Shown here: positions 19,801 to 26,946 of the stretch, in pieces | How the letters are laid out: each line of letters starts with the position of its first letter | Position numbering within the stretch: position 1 is the first letter of the stretch | Assembly (NCBI RefSeq): GCF_017301735.1 | Contig: NZ_CP071090.1 | Span: 7,616,001-7,680,000, forward strand | Length of the DNA: 64,000 bases | Origin: Pyxidicoccus parkwaysis | GTDB taxonomy: Bacteria > Myxococcota > Myxococcia > Myxococcales > Myxococcaceae | Direction: 5' to 3' | Made by a program: the position numbers and the translations under genes | The notes under the pieces: model-generated | What the model saw: only the letters and a program-made list of their open reading frames with translations | What the model was told of the DNA's origin: nothing | The model's database searches: none

Positions 19801-22580
19801 GCGCGACGTGCCTCCTCTGCGATGCGGGCCTCTTCAGCCTGGCGCGCCTCTTCGGCCAGGCGACGCTCTTCCGCGAGGCGAGCCTCTTCCGCCAGCCGAG
19901 ATTCTTCCGCGATGCGGGCCACTTCGGCGATGCGGGCCTCTTCAGCGAGACGGGCCTCTTCCGCAAGCCGAGCCTCTTCAGCGCGGCGTGCCTCCTCTGC
20001 AAGCCGGGCCTCTTCAGCGAGACGAGCCGCTTCAGCCAGCCGCCGCTCTTCCTCTTCGGCGATGCGCTCCTCTTCCGCCCGACGCGCTTCTTCAGCGATG
20101 CGGGCCTCTTCGGCCAGCCGCGCCTCTTCGGCGAGGCGCCGCTCTTCCTCGATGCGGGCCTCCTCTGCGCGACGCGCCTCTTCCGCGAGTCGGGCTTCCT
20201 CCGCCAGGCGCGCCTCTTCGGCGAGACGCTCCTCCTCGACACGGCGCGCTTCCTCTTCGGCGAGTCGCGCTTCCTCCGCCAGTCGCGCTTCTTCGGCGAG
20301 GCGCTGCTCCTCTTCTTCGAGTTTGCGGCGGATCTCTTCGACCCGGCGCGCCTCCTCCGCGAGCCTCAGTTCTTCCTGGAGTCGCGCCTCCTCGATTCGG
20401 CGCAGTTCGGCGAGGCGAGCCTCTTCAGCCAACCGCGCCTCTTCCGCAAGGCGAGCCTCTTCAGCGAGCCGAGCCTCCTCTGCGAGACGCTCCTCCTCGC
20501 GGCGACGCTCTTCGGCCAGCCGAGCCTCTTCCGCGAGCCGAGCCTCCTCCCGACGCCGTTCTTCTTCGAGGCGAGCCTCCTCCGCGAGACGGGCTTCCTC
20601 GGCAAGGCGGCGCTCCTCCTCCTGACGCGCCTCCTCTGCAAGCCTTCGCTCCTCCGCGATGCGGGCCTCTTCCGCAAGACGGCGCTCCTCCGCGAGTCGA
20701 GCCTCTTCGGCGAGCCGAGCTTCTTCCGCGAGGCGCGCCTCTTCCGCCCGGCGTGCTTCCTCAGCGAGTCGTGCCTCTTCCTCGCGACGAGCTTCTTCAG
20801 CCCGGCGTGCCTCCTCAGCGAGCCGTGCTTCCTCGGCGAGACGAGCCTCTTCAGCCAGTCGCGCCTCTTCGGCTCGACGAGCCTCCTCCGCCAGCCGAGC
20901 CTCCTCCTCAAGGCGGCGCTCTTCCTCAAGCCGAGCTTCTTCGGCCCGTCGAGCCTCCTCCGCGAGCCGCGCCTCTTCAGCGAGTCGAGCCTCTTCCGCC
21001 AGCCGTGCTTCCTCGGCTCGGCGCTCTTCTTCCTCGGCTCGGAGTCGGGCCTCTTCGGCCAGCCGAGCCTCTTCCGCGAGCCGTGCTTCCTCGGCTCGGA
21101 GTCGGGCCTCTTCGGCCAGCCGAGCCTCTTCCGCGAGCCGTGCTTCCTCGGCTCGGAGTCGGGCCTCTTCGGCCAGCCGAGCCTCTTCCGCGAGCCGAGC
21201 CTCTTCGGCCAGTCGAGCCGCTTCCGCAGCCTGACGCCGCTCCTCTTCGCGGCGAGCCTCTTCTTCGGCGCGACGCCGCTCTTCCTCTATCCGTGCCGCC
21301 TCGGCGAGTCGGGCTTCCTCCTCTGCTCGCAGCCGCTCGGCTTCGCGTCTCGCCTCCTCCGCACGGCGGGCCTCCTCCTCGGCCTTGCGACGCTCGTCTG
21401 CAAGCCGAGCCTCTTCGGCCAGTCGTGCCTCTTCAGCGAGCCGTGCTTCCTCCGCGAGCCGAGCCTCTTCGGCCAGTCGAGCTTCTTCGGCGAGGCGAAG
21501 CTCCTCCGCGATGCGAGCCTCTTCGGCAAGGCGGCGCTCCTCGGCAATGCGGGCCTCTTCAGCGAGCCGAGCCTCCTCGGCCAAACGAGCCTCTTCGGCG
21601 AGCCGAGCTTCTTCCGCGATGCGGGCCTCTTCAGCGAGCCGAGCCTCCTCGGCCAAACGAGCCTCTTCGGCGAGCCGAGCTTCTTCCGCGATGCGGGCCT
21701 CTTCAGCCCGACGCGCCTCCTCCGCAAGCCGAGCCTCCTCGGCCAAACGAGCCTCTTCAGCCCGACGCGCCTCTTCCGCCAGCCGAGCCTCCTCCGCCCG
21801 ACGAGCTTCCTCCGCAAGCCGAGCCTCCTCCGCAAGCCGAGCCTCCTCCGCCCGCCGCGCCTCCTCCGCCCGCCGCGCCTCCTCCGCGAGCCGCTCCTCC
21901 TCCGCCCGTCTCCGAGCTTCCTCCTCCGCCTCGCGCCGGGCCTTCTCCCGCGCCTCCCACTCCTCCACCGACAGCGCCTGAACGCCCCCCTCGCGCTCCA
22001 GCACGAGCAGCAGGGCCTCCTGCGCGGCCGTCAAACCGTCCGGCTGCCGGAACTCCGCCAGCGTCTCCAGGAACTCGCGCTCCGCCGCATCCGTGAGCCA
22101 CGGCGCACACCGCGCCACGTCCTCGCAGCGAAACACCCGCGCCGCCCGCGCCCCTTCACCGGGCACCTCCAGCGCCGCGCGCACCACCCGCGCACCCGCA
22201 ATCGGCCGGAAGTCCTCCTCCACCGTCCCGGGTTCGAATGCCGCGCGCTCGGCCAACTCACTCAGCCGCCGCACGTGGGCGAGCACCTGCTGCTCCACCA
22301 CCGCGTCCGGCTCCAGGCCGTACTCCTCCAGCAACTCCTCGTCCGGCGTCCCCGCCCCACCCCGCGCCCACAGCGCGTCCAGCGCCTCCGCGCCCAGCAT
22401 CCCGCTCTGCAGGAGCGCCTGCGCCGGGCTCTGGTAGCCAAACTCCAACCGCGTGCCCACGAGGTTCCCCTCGCGCAGCAGCAGTCGCGACTCACGCCCT
22501 CCCGCGGAAAGCGTCAGCCTCCCGGTGGCTCGGGTCTTGTGGGCGGAGTACAGCGCTTCGGCGGCCTGCGACGGGGTCAT
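16881..22580 (-). CDS. Giant Ala/Glu/Arg-repeat protein with C-terminal J domain and TPRs
   Basis: The 1,899-residue protein starts with a globular region (about 1-205; TRATGRLTLSAGGRESRLLL, LREGNLVGTRLEFGYQSP, resembling DUF4388), then about 1,040 residues of a six-residue repeat of the type LAEEAR, a Pro/Ala-rich acidic segment (about 1260-1640), a J domain (about 1657-1735; HFFVLGVSQDAPRDQVKSAF, with the diagnostic HPD in AKLFHPDRLP) and TPR-like repeats to the end (DLYKMGEVFFRKRDFTTASD). A J domain recruits DnaK; the repeat should form a very long helix. The ATG at 22578-22580 gives MTPSQAAEALYSAHK; the frame is open slightly further upstream without a family-supported start. No known name is assigned. 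Confidence 0.85.
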   Translation of the reverse strand: MTPSQAAEALYSAHKTRATGRLTLSAGGRESRLLLREGNLVGTRLEFGYQSPAQALLQSGMLGAEALDALWARGGAGTPDEELLEEYGLEPDAVVEQQVLAHVRRLSELAERAAFEPGTVEEDFRPIAGARVVRAALEVPGEGARAARVFRCEDVARCAPWLTDAAEREFLETLAEFRQPDGLTAAQEALLLVLEREGGVQALSVEEWEAREKARREAEEEARRRAEEERLAEEARRAEEARRAEEARLAEEARLAEEARRAEEARLAEEARRAEEARLAEEARLAEEARRAEEARIAEEARLAEEARLAEEARLAEEARIAEEARLAEEARLAEEARLAEEARIAEERRLAEEARIAEELRLAEEARLAEEARLAEEARLAEEARLAEEARLADERRKAEEEARRAEEARREAERLRAEEEARLAEAARIEEERRRAEEEARREEERRQAAEAARLAEEARLAEEARLAEEARLRAEEARLAEEARLAEEARLRAEEARLAEEARLAEEARLRAEEEERRAEEARLAEEARLAEEARLAEEARRAEEARLEEERRLEEEARLAEEARRAEEARLAEEARLAEEARLAEEARRAEEARREEEARLAEEARRAEEARLAEEARLAEEARLAEERRLAEEARIAEERRLAEEARQEEERRLAEEARLAEEARLEEERRREEARLAEEARLAEERRREEERLAEEARLAEEARLAEEARLAEEARLAELRRIEEARLQEELRLAEEARRVEEIRRKLEEEEQRLAEEARLAEEARLAEEEARRVEEERLAEEARLAEEARLAEEARRAEEARIEEERRLAEEARLAEEARIAEEARRAEEERIAEEEERRLAEAARLAEEARLAEEARRAEEARLAEEARLAEEARIAEVARIAEESRLAEEARLAEERRLAEEARQAEEARIAEEARRAEEARIAEEARRAEEARLAEEARVAEERRLAEEARIAEEARLAEEARIAEEARRAEEARLAEEARLVEEARLAEEARLAEEARIAEEARRAEEARLAEERRREEERLAEEARLAEEARRAEEARLAEEARVAEERRLAEEARLAEEARIAEEARRAEEERIAEEARLAEEARQAEEARKAEESRLAEEARRAEEARLAEETRIAEEARKAEEARLAEEARLAEEARLAEEARKAEEARLAEEARKEEAVRHAEALRLEVERRRAEAVRRAKEARLAEQARLAETTRLEDEHRQQEARLAEEAQRAEEARKAEEARLAEEARRAEEARQARQTPTPSEEADALALDVGDIIPADAEPPKAPASWADAVPPSAASSLDLPSQPESTDTLRIARQLAQAALLHDLEEAQRRSQKQPLEPWLAEEPPRTTPPTRTKDHLVPVQEEPWKARDSSQSAPANTEAEDLPLLEVEPEVWEDAVPASTPLPAPPASARAAPVSGPPVLTPSAPPPPARAAAPRSAPPVLTPASSSADDDSLWATRPAPKAAPPPLKLGPAAPKAGEEDLWRIVAFDKDEGADNLTASFEAALQQVDSHLESLVRSNVNPAGVEFDEPPVEAIVEATFEPVAPGVTGTFPGDNTGPTGQTAWAEPSGDLDDWDFDEDDVAADPSNPDEAAKLRRQRLLRRAMENMGVLGARPAVVGATPTTDPAAQPAQATPPAATEPPKPDEARLAQQIEQRYADIQAKRDHFFVLGVSQDAPRDQVKSAFLSLAKLFHPDRLPPTIPHLAPKITAVFEAIREAYEVLYDDARRKAYVQNLQSAQSLPKASAQAAAAPSGPAARTAGRPDSSPDDLYKMGEVFFRKRDFTTASDHYDRAYSMDPKPLYLAARAWAIYMDPARKADMAKAKQMMADAVRTDPNCDRAHYQLGVIARVEGDMDRAERHFREAVRANSKHLEANQELRLIEMRKKNPPKKGGFFR
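18830..21950 (-). repeat. Degenerate 18-bp coding tandem repeat with recent 36-, 57- and 72-bp duplications
   Basis: About 3.1 kb of the J-domain gene is built from 18-bp units that encode six residues such as LAEEAR, RAEEAR and IAEEAR. Within it are exact longer duplications: a 57-bp unit in three near-complete copies (21034 to about 21198), a 72-bp unit in two full copies plus part of a third (21546 to about 21708), and a 36-bp unit in two copies near 19770-19830. These show recent expansion or contraction by recombination or slippage. The repeat also keeps several other frames free of stops on both strands. Confidence 0.9.
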
Positions 22581-22614
22581 GCTCCACCGCAGTGTAGTCC
22601 CTCTACACGCCCCC

Positions 22615-23118
22615 TCAACTTGCCGGGGGTGCCTGCCTGGCCGCTCCGCTGAACGCCACCTGACGCAGCGCCTCGTACGCGCCAATCCCCACCGACGTGG
22701 ACAGGTTCAGACTCCTACGCTCCGCGAGCATGGGAATCGTCACCGGCGTCCCCGAGCCACCCTCCATCACCTCGGGCAACAGGCCTGTAACTTCCGAGCC
22801 GAACACGAGGTGGTCCCCCTCCTGGAAGCGCGCCTCGTACAGCGACGTCCCGGCCCGCGCGGAGAACAGCCACCGCCGGGCCTCCGGGTAGTCCGCGACG
22901 TACGCCGCATAGGTGGGATACAGCCGGAGGAACACCTTGTCCCAGTAGTCCAGCCCCGCCCGCTTCAGGTGCCTGTCGTCGATGGAGAACCCCAGCGGCT
23001 CCACGAGGATGAGGCGGCAGCCCGTCACCGCGCACAGGCGGGCCACGTTGCCCGTGTTGGGCGGAATCTGGGGGGACACCAGGACGAGATGCAGCGGACG
23101 CGCCAGGGGTTCGAGCAT
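22615..23118 (-). CDS. trmL: tRNA (cytidine/uridine-34-2'-O)-methyltransferase TrmL (SPOUT family)
   Basis: TrmL methylates the wobble ribose of certain leucine tRNAs. The 167-residue protein has the minimal SPOUT catalytic domain with the three knot motifs: LVSPQIPPNTGNVARLCAVT (about 13-32), VFGSEVTGLLPEV (about 105-117) and IPMLAERRSLNLSTSVGI (about 128-145). The KRAGLDYWDKV segment is also characteristic of TrmL. The ATG at 23116-23118 is used. A DUF192 gene starts 17 bases away on the other strand, so the two promoters must overlap the neighbouring coding sequence or be very compact. It is 34 bases upstream of the giant J-domain gene and may be its operon leader. Confidence 0.92.
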   Translation of the reverse strand: MLEPLARPLHLVLVSPQIPPNTGNVARLCAVTGCRLILVEPLGFSIDDRHLKRAGLDYWDKVFLRLYPTYAAYVADYPEARRWLFSARAGTSLYEARFQEGDHLVFGSEVTGLLPEVMEGGSGTPVTIPMLAERRSLNLSTSVGIGAYEALRQVAFSGAARQAPPAS

Positions 23119-23135
23119 GGGATAGAAGGCGCTAC

Positions 23136-23492
23136 ATGCGCTGGAGGGTGAACAACGAGACGCGGCAGAAGCTCCTGGCGGACCGGGCCGAGCAGGCCAC
23201 CGGGTTCCTCCAGCGCTTCAAGGGGCTGATGGGGCGACGCTCGCTCGCCGTGGGCGAGGGGCTGCACATCCTCCCCTGCAACTCCATCCACACGTTCTTC
23301 ATGCGCATCCCCATCGACGTGGTGTTCCTGGACCGCCAGGGCGTCATCGTCAAGCAGTTGTCCGCGCTCCCGCCCTGGCGGGCAACCTCCGTCTACTTCC
23401 AATCACGCTCCGTGTTGGAGTTGCCGGCGGGCGTCCTGGACGCGAGCGGCACCCGAGAGGGTGACCGGTTGACCTTCGAAGAGGTCTCCTGA
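23136..23492 (+). CDS. DUF192 protein
   Basis: The 118-residue protein is a single DUF192 domain. Visible signatures are ATGFLQRFKGLMGRRSLAVG, LHILPCNSIHTFFMRIPIDV (the conserved His-Thr-Phe-x-Met-x-x-x-Ile-Asp core, about residues 52-66), VFLDRQGVIVK and SVLELPAGVLD. Many family members are exported, but this one has no clear signal peptide from the ATG at 23136. The family has no established biochemical function. It runs divergently from trmL and ends 114 bases before the PP2C phosphatase, which seems to have its own promoter. Confidence 0.85.
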   Translation: MRWRVNNETRQKLLADRAEQATGFLQRFKGLMGRRSLAVGEGLHILPCNSIHTFFMRIPIDVVFLDRQGVIVKQLSALPPWRATSVYFQSRSVLELPAGVLDASGTREGDRLTFEEVS

Positions 23493-23534
23493 GCCGTCCG
23501 TTCCCCGCCTGAATACCGGGCAGGCGCGCGAGTT

Positions 23535-23564
23535 TTGACCGTTTTCCGAGGGCTTTGTTACTCT
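23535..23564 (+). promoter_or_regulatory. Candidate promoter of the PP2C phosphatase gene
   Basis: TTGACC (23535-23540) and TACTCT (23559-23564) are 18 bases apart, and the -10 is preceded by TGT, an extended -10 arrangement. The element lies 42 bases before the ATG at 23607 and faces rightward. Confidence 0.5.
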
Positions 23565-23606
23565 GCGGCGCCAGTTTCCCGCCCCTCCCAGATAGAGTTC
23601 CCGAGC

Positions 23607-24371
23607 ATGCGTATCGAAGTCGCCGGCAGCACCCACGTCGGGATGAAGCGGAATCACAACGAGGACAACTTCCTGGTGCTCCCGGAAGAGAACCTCTACT
23701 GCGTGGCGGATGGCATGGGTGGCCATTCCTCTGGCGAGATTGCCAGCCGCATCGCGGTGGACGAGCTGGGTGAGTTCTACCGGCTGACGTCCAAGGACCA
23801 GGACAGCACCTGGCCGTTCAAGATGGACAAGGCGCGCAACTACGACGAGAACCGGCTCGCCACCGGCATCAAGCTCGCCAACGCGCGCATCTTCGAGAAG
23901 GCCAGCATCGAGACGAAGTTCAAGGGCATGGGGACGACCATCGTCACCGTCCACTTCGCCAGCGACGTGGCCTACGTGGGCCACGTGGGCGACAGCCGCG
24001 TGTACTTCTTCCGTGCCGGCACGCTCAAGCAGGTGACGGAGGACCACTCCCTGCTCAACGACTACCTCAAGGCGAAGAAGCTCTCGCCGGAGGAAATCGA
24101 AAACTTCCCGCACAAGAACGTCATCGTCCGCGCGCTGGGCATGAAGGAGAACGTCCAGGTGGACGTCTCGCGCGTGGAGCCGCAGGAGGGTGACGTCTTC
24201 CTGCTCTGCTCGGACGGCCTGAGCGGCATGGTGACGGACGCGCAGATGCAGGACATCCTCCAGCGCACCCCCGAGCTGGACAAGGCCTGCGGCCAGCTCA
24301 TCGACCTCGCCAACGCCGCCGGTGGCAATGACAACGTCACCTGCGTGCTGGCGCGCTACCACGCCGCCTGA
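23607..24371 (+). CDS. PP2C-family serine/threonine protein phosphatase
   Basis: The 254-residue protein dephosphorylates Ser/Thr phosphoproteins and is a natural counterpart to the Hanks-type kinases of this organism. The metal-binding PPM motifs are complete: MKRNHNEDNFLVLPEENLYC (about 13-32), CVADGMGGHSSGEIAS (about 32-47), AYVGHVGDSRVYFFRAG (about 117-133), LLCSDGLSGMVTD and AGGNDNVTCVLARY (near the C-terminus). There is no sensor or membrane segment, so it should be cytoplasmic and constitutively folded. The ATG at 23607 starts the domain exactly; further upstream codons belong to the putative promoter. Confidence 0.94.
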   Translation: MRIEVAGSTHVGMKRNHNEDNFLVLPEENLYCVADGMGGHSSGEIASRIAVDELGEFYRLTSKDQDSTWPFKMDKARNYDENRLATGIKLANARIFEKASIETKFKGMGTTIVTVHFASDVAYVGHVGDSRVYFFRAGTLKQVTEDHSLLNDYLKAKKLSPEEIENFPHKNVIVRALGMKENVQVDVSRVEPQEGDVFLLCSDGLSGMVTDAQMQDILQRTPELDKACGQLIDLANAAGGNDNVTCVLARYHAA

Positions 24372-24400
24372 GGCGGAAGGCCTCGCGGCACCGTCATGAC

Positions 24401-24436
24401 AAAGGGGCGCCGGAGGACTCCTCCGCGCGCCCCTTC
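24401..24436. terminator. Bidirectional hairpin terminator between the PP2C gene and murU
   Basis: AAGGGGCGC-CGGAGGA and TCCTCCG-C-GCGCCCCTT form an almost perfect 16-bp inverted repeat with a single bulged C. It lies between two convergent genes (stops at 24371 and 24462) and can serve both strands. Confidence 0.75.
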
Positions 24437-24461
24437 GACGTTCCGGGCTCTGCTTCTTCCG

Positions 24462-25493
24462 TCAACGTCCCGTGAGCGGCGCGGGAATCCGGTGCTTCCC
24501 CCACGCGAGCACCTCGGACAGCGTCTCGCCTGCGGCCACCTCGGTCTCCTCGAACACGGCGGCGCGCTGCGCCTTCACCCCGTCGCCCAGCTTCGCGCCC
24601 GGGCCCACGGACACGCCCGGGCCCACCGAGGCCCCAGCCGCCACGAAGGCGCCGCGCCCGATGTACACGGGCCCCTCCACCAACTCCGTGTCCACCTGCG
24701 CCTCCGGAGACAGCCACGCGCCCCCGGGCCCGCGCATCGTGCCGGCCAGCGGCGAGTCCGCGCCCAGCCACTCCAGCCGCACGCGCCCGGCGAGCACGTC
24801 CTGCACCGTGGCCAGGTAGCGCGAAGGCGTGCCGAGGTCGGACCAGTACCCGTCCACCCGCACGCCGCGCACCGTCTGCCCGGCCTGCATGGCGCGCACG
24901 TACACCTCGCGGTTGATGTCCTCGGGCCCCTCGGCCGTCATGAAGTCGAAGATGCGCGGGGACATCACGTGCACGCCCGTGAAGTGCCACGGCGTCAGCC
25001 CCTCACCGCCGGGGCCATGTCCGGCGATGCGCCGCACGCGGCCCGCGCCGTCCAGCTCCACCGCCGCGTACTTATCCGACTCGGGCATGGGCTGGAGCAC
25101 CATGGTGGCCACCGCGCCGGACGCCCGGTGCATGGCCACCACGGGGCGCAGGTCCACCGGGTAGAGGATGTCCCCGTTGAAGACGATGAAGTCATCCCCG
25201 GCGAGGAAGTCGCGCAGGCCGCGGATGCCGCCGCCGGTGCCCTGGATGACGGGCTCGTGCACCACGTGCAGCGGCAGCTTCACGCGCGCGCACTCGGCGC
25301 GGGCCACCTCCGCCATGGTGTCCGGCAGGTGGTGCGTGTTGATGCCCACCGCCGTGACGCCCGCGGCCTTCAGCACCGCGAGGTGATAGCGCAGCAGCGG
25401 TTGCCCGAGCAGCGGCATCGCCGGCTTGGGCCAGCGCTCGGTGAGCGGACGCAGGCGCGTACCCAGGCCTGCGCAGAGGACCATCGCCTTCAT
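24462..25493 (-). CDS. murU: Sugar-1-phosphate nucleotidyltransferase, probable MurNAc-1-P uridylyltransferase (MurU) with beta-helix tail
   Basis: The N-terminal part (about 1-235) is a nucleotidyltransferase: MKAMVLCAGLGTRLRPLTER, WPKPAMPLLGQPLLRYHLAV, VIQGTGGGIRGL, FIVFNGDILYPVD and VDGYWSDLGTPSRYLATV. The C-terminal 90 or so residues carry hexapeptide-type left-handed beta-helix repeats (YIGRGAFVAAGASVGPGVSV). Its partner 28 bases upstream is an AmgK-like kinase; in Pseudomonas the amgK-murU pair converts recycled MurNAc to UDP-MurNAc and bypasses de novo synthesis. MurU there is about 220 residues without the helix, so this 343-residue form is an extended variant. A mannose- or GlcNAc-1-phosphate specificity remains possible. 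Confidence 0.75.
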   Translation of the reverse strand: MKAMVLCAGLGTRLRPLTERWPKPAMPLLGQPLLRYHLAVLKAAGVTAVGINTHHLPDTMAEVARAECARVKLPLHVVHEPVIQGTGGGIRGLRDFLAGDDFIVFNGDILYPVDLRPVVAMHRASGAVATMVLQPMPESDKYAAVELDGAGRVRRIAGHGPGGEGLTPWHFTGVHVMSPRIFDFMTAEGPEDINREVYVRAMQAGQTVRGVRVDGYWSDLGTPSRYLATVQDVLAGRVRLEWLGADSPLAGTMRGPGGAWLSPEAQVDTELVEGPVYIGRGAFVAAGASVGPGVSVGPGAKLGDGVKAQRAAVFEETEVAAGETLSEVLAWGKHRIPAPLTGR

Positions 25494-25521
25494 TGTCGCC
25501 TCCCCTTCCCGGGAGCCCGCC

Positions 25522-26562
25522 TCAGGCGGCCAGCTCGGGGACGTACTTCGCCACCAGGTCCTGCAGCTTGCGCAGCTCCGGCTTCCGGGCGAATGCGTCT
25601 CGCACGTAGCGCAGCGACGCGGGGATGGACACCAGGAAGCCCGGGTTGCCCTTCACGCGGTTGATGAACTCGAAGCGGCCCGCGTCCTTCAGCTTGCGCT
25701 GGATGGTGAGCAGGTCGAAGAACGACTTGAACGACGCCGCGTCGATGCGCTCGCCGCTCGCCTCCTGGAACGTCGCGATGTAGCGGTCCAGCATGCCGTC
25801 CACGAAGTTGCGGTCCAGCTCCACGTAGCTGTCGCGAAGCAGGGCCACCAGGTCGTACTGGCGCGGGCCCTGGAGCGCGTCCTGGAAGTCGATGACGACC
25901 AGCTCGCCCTCCTTCACCATGATGTTGCGGCTCTGGTAGTCGCGGTGCGTGAAGCCACGCGGCGCGGCGGCGAGCTGCTTCGCGATGCTCCGGAAGGTGC
26001 TGTCGAGCTCGGTGCGCTCGGCGGCGGTGGGCTGCTTGCCGCTCCACGCCTCCAGGCCCCACTCGCGGAAGTGGTGCAATTCCCAGTCGTACAGGTCCTC
26101 GTCGAACGCGCGCGTGAAGGCGAGGCACTCGGGGTCCTGGTGCTTCTCCGCCTGCGCGCGCAGGCGCGCGAGCAGGTCCACCGCGCGGGTGTAGAGCGCC
26201 TCGCGGTGCTTGCCGCCCTCCAGCGCGGACTCGAAGGTGATGTCGCTCAGGTCCTCGAGCACCATCATCCCCGCCGGCTCGTCGTAGCGGAGGATGCGCG
26301 GCACGCGCACGCCCAGCTTGTCCAGGTAGCGGTGCACGTTGACGAAGGGCAGCTCCTTCGGGGGCTCACCCTTGGTGGCCTCCTCGCTCTTCTTCGTCGC
26401 GTCCAGGGGCATCACCATCACCACCCAGCTCTCCGGCGCCGCGCCAACGCGGTAGTACGAGCGGTTGCTGGCGTCGCCCTTCAGCTTCTTGATGGCGGCA
26501 TGGGGAACGGGACGGCCAATGGCCTGTCCCACCTGGTCGCGCAGGGCGGCCTCGAGTTCCAT
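25522..26562 (-). CDS. amgK: AmgK-like anomeric N-acetylmuramate/N-acetylglucosamine kinase (APH fold)
   Basis: The 346-residue protein has the aminoglycoside-phosphotransferase fold: GDASNRSYYRVGAAPESWVV at the N-terminus, LEDLSDITFESAL, the Brenner motif FTHRDYQSRNIMV (about residues 203-215) and the metal-binding VIDFQDALQGPRQYDLVALL followed by RDSYVELD. The combination IDFQDAxxGPxxYDLVxLLRD is characteristic of AmgK rather than drug-modifying enzymes. It probably phosphorylates C1 of MurNAc and GlcNAc released by cell-wall turnover, feeding the adjacent MurU. The ATG at 26562 begins the conserved N-terminus. A 384-base divergent region separates it from cbs. Confidence 0.8.
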   Translation of the reverse strand: MELEAALRDQVGQAIGRPVPHAAIKKLKGDASNRSYYRVGAAPESWVVMVMPLDATKKSEEATKGEPPKELPFVNVHRYLDKLGVRVPRILRYDEPAGMMVLEDLSDITFESALEGGKHREALYTRAVDLLARLRAQAEKHQDPECLAFTRAFDEDLYDWELHHFREWGLEAWSGKQPTAAERTELDSTFRSIAKQLAAAPRGFTHRDYQSRNIMVKEGELVVIDFQDALQGPRQYDLVALLRDSYVELDRNFVDGMLDRYIATFQEASGERIDAASFKSFFDLLTIQRKLKDAGRFEFINRVKGNPGFLVSIPASLRYVRDAFARKPELRKLQDLVAKYVPELAA

Positions 26563-26946
26563 ATCGACGGGGTTCTCCAGAGGGGGTTGAAACGAGACTC
26601 CCGAGTATGGGAGGCGCCCCCATCCGGGTCAAAGCCCACGAGCGGCGAACGGCCGTCAGCCCTCCGGGCTGTCACGTACGAGACTCGGGCACCCTACCTC
26701 CCACACCCGTCTCGCCGCGTCGAACGCGCCCGGTACCCGAGCAGCGGAGCCAGGGCCCGCCACCGGTGCGCGCCACCCTCGACGCACTCCGGCATGAGGC
26801 CGGGCAAGGCCCGGGGCTCATGGGGTCTGGAAGGACGCCGCATCCGGGCCTGTTGCACTCCGAAGGGCCGAGACGTCGCGTGCTGTCGACCGGGCCCGGG
26901 CGGCGACATATAAGACGCGCCGCGAACCCTTTTTCCGGAAGCAGCA
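26563..26946. other. Divergent intergenic region amgK/cbs
   Basis: This 384-base gap holds no credible gene on either strand. The right end carries a candidate promoter for cbs. No clear hexamers were found for the leftward amgK gene, and no riboswitch or operator was recognised. Confidence 0.5.
26886..26914 (+). promoter_or_regulatory. Candidate sigma-70-type promoter of cbs
   Basis: TCGACC (26886-26891) and TATAAG (26909-26914) are spaced by 17 bases, with the start codon of cbs 32 bases further on. The -10 is the best TATA-type hexamer in this gap. Confidence 0.55.

Noticed and set aside
18830-21950. Regular short repeats that could be mistaken for a CRISPR array
   Set aside because: The units are contiguous, degenerate and in frame with a coding repeat; there are no unique spacers and no cas genes.
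22225-22240. GGGTTCGAATG resembling the T-loop of a tRNA
   Set aside because: It lies inside the N-terminal coding part of the J-domain gene and has no matching acceptor, D or anticodon stems around it.
16854-22652. Uninterrupted plus-strand frame of about 1,930 codons opposite the giant J-domain gene
   Set aside because: It is antisense to a protein with recognisable J and TPR domains. The lack of stops follows from the GCC/GAG/CGN repeat read in reverse. Its translation is low-complexity Leu/Phe/Gly/Ser without any domain.
25522-26562. Aminoglycoside-resistance phosphotransferase
   Set aside because: The fold is shared, but the IDFQDA...YDLVALLRD signature and the adjacent nucleotidyltransferase fit AmgK and cell-wall recycling instead.
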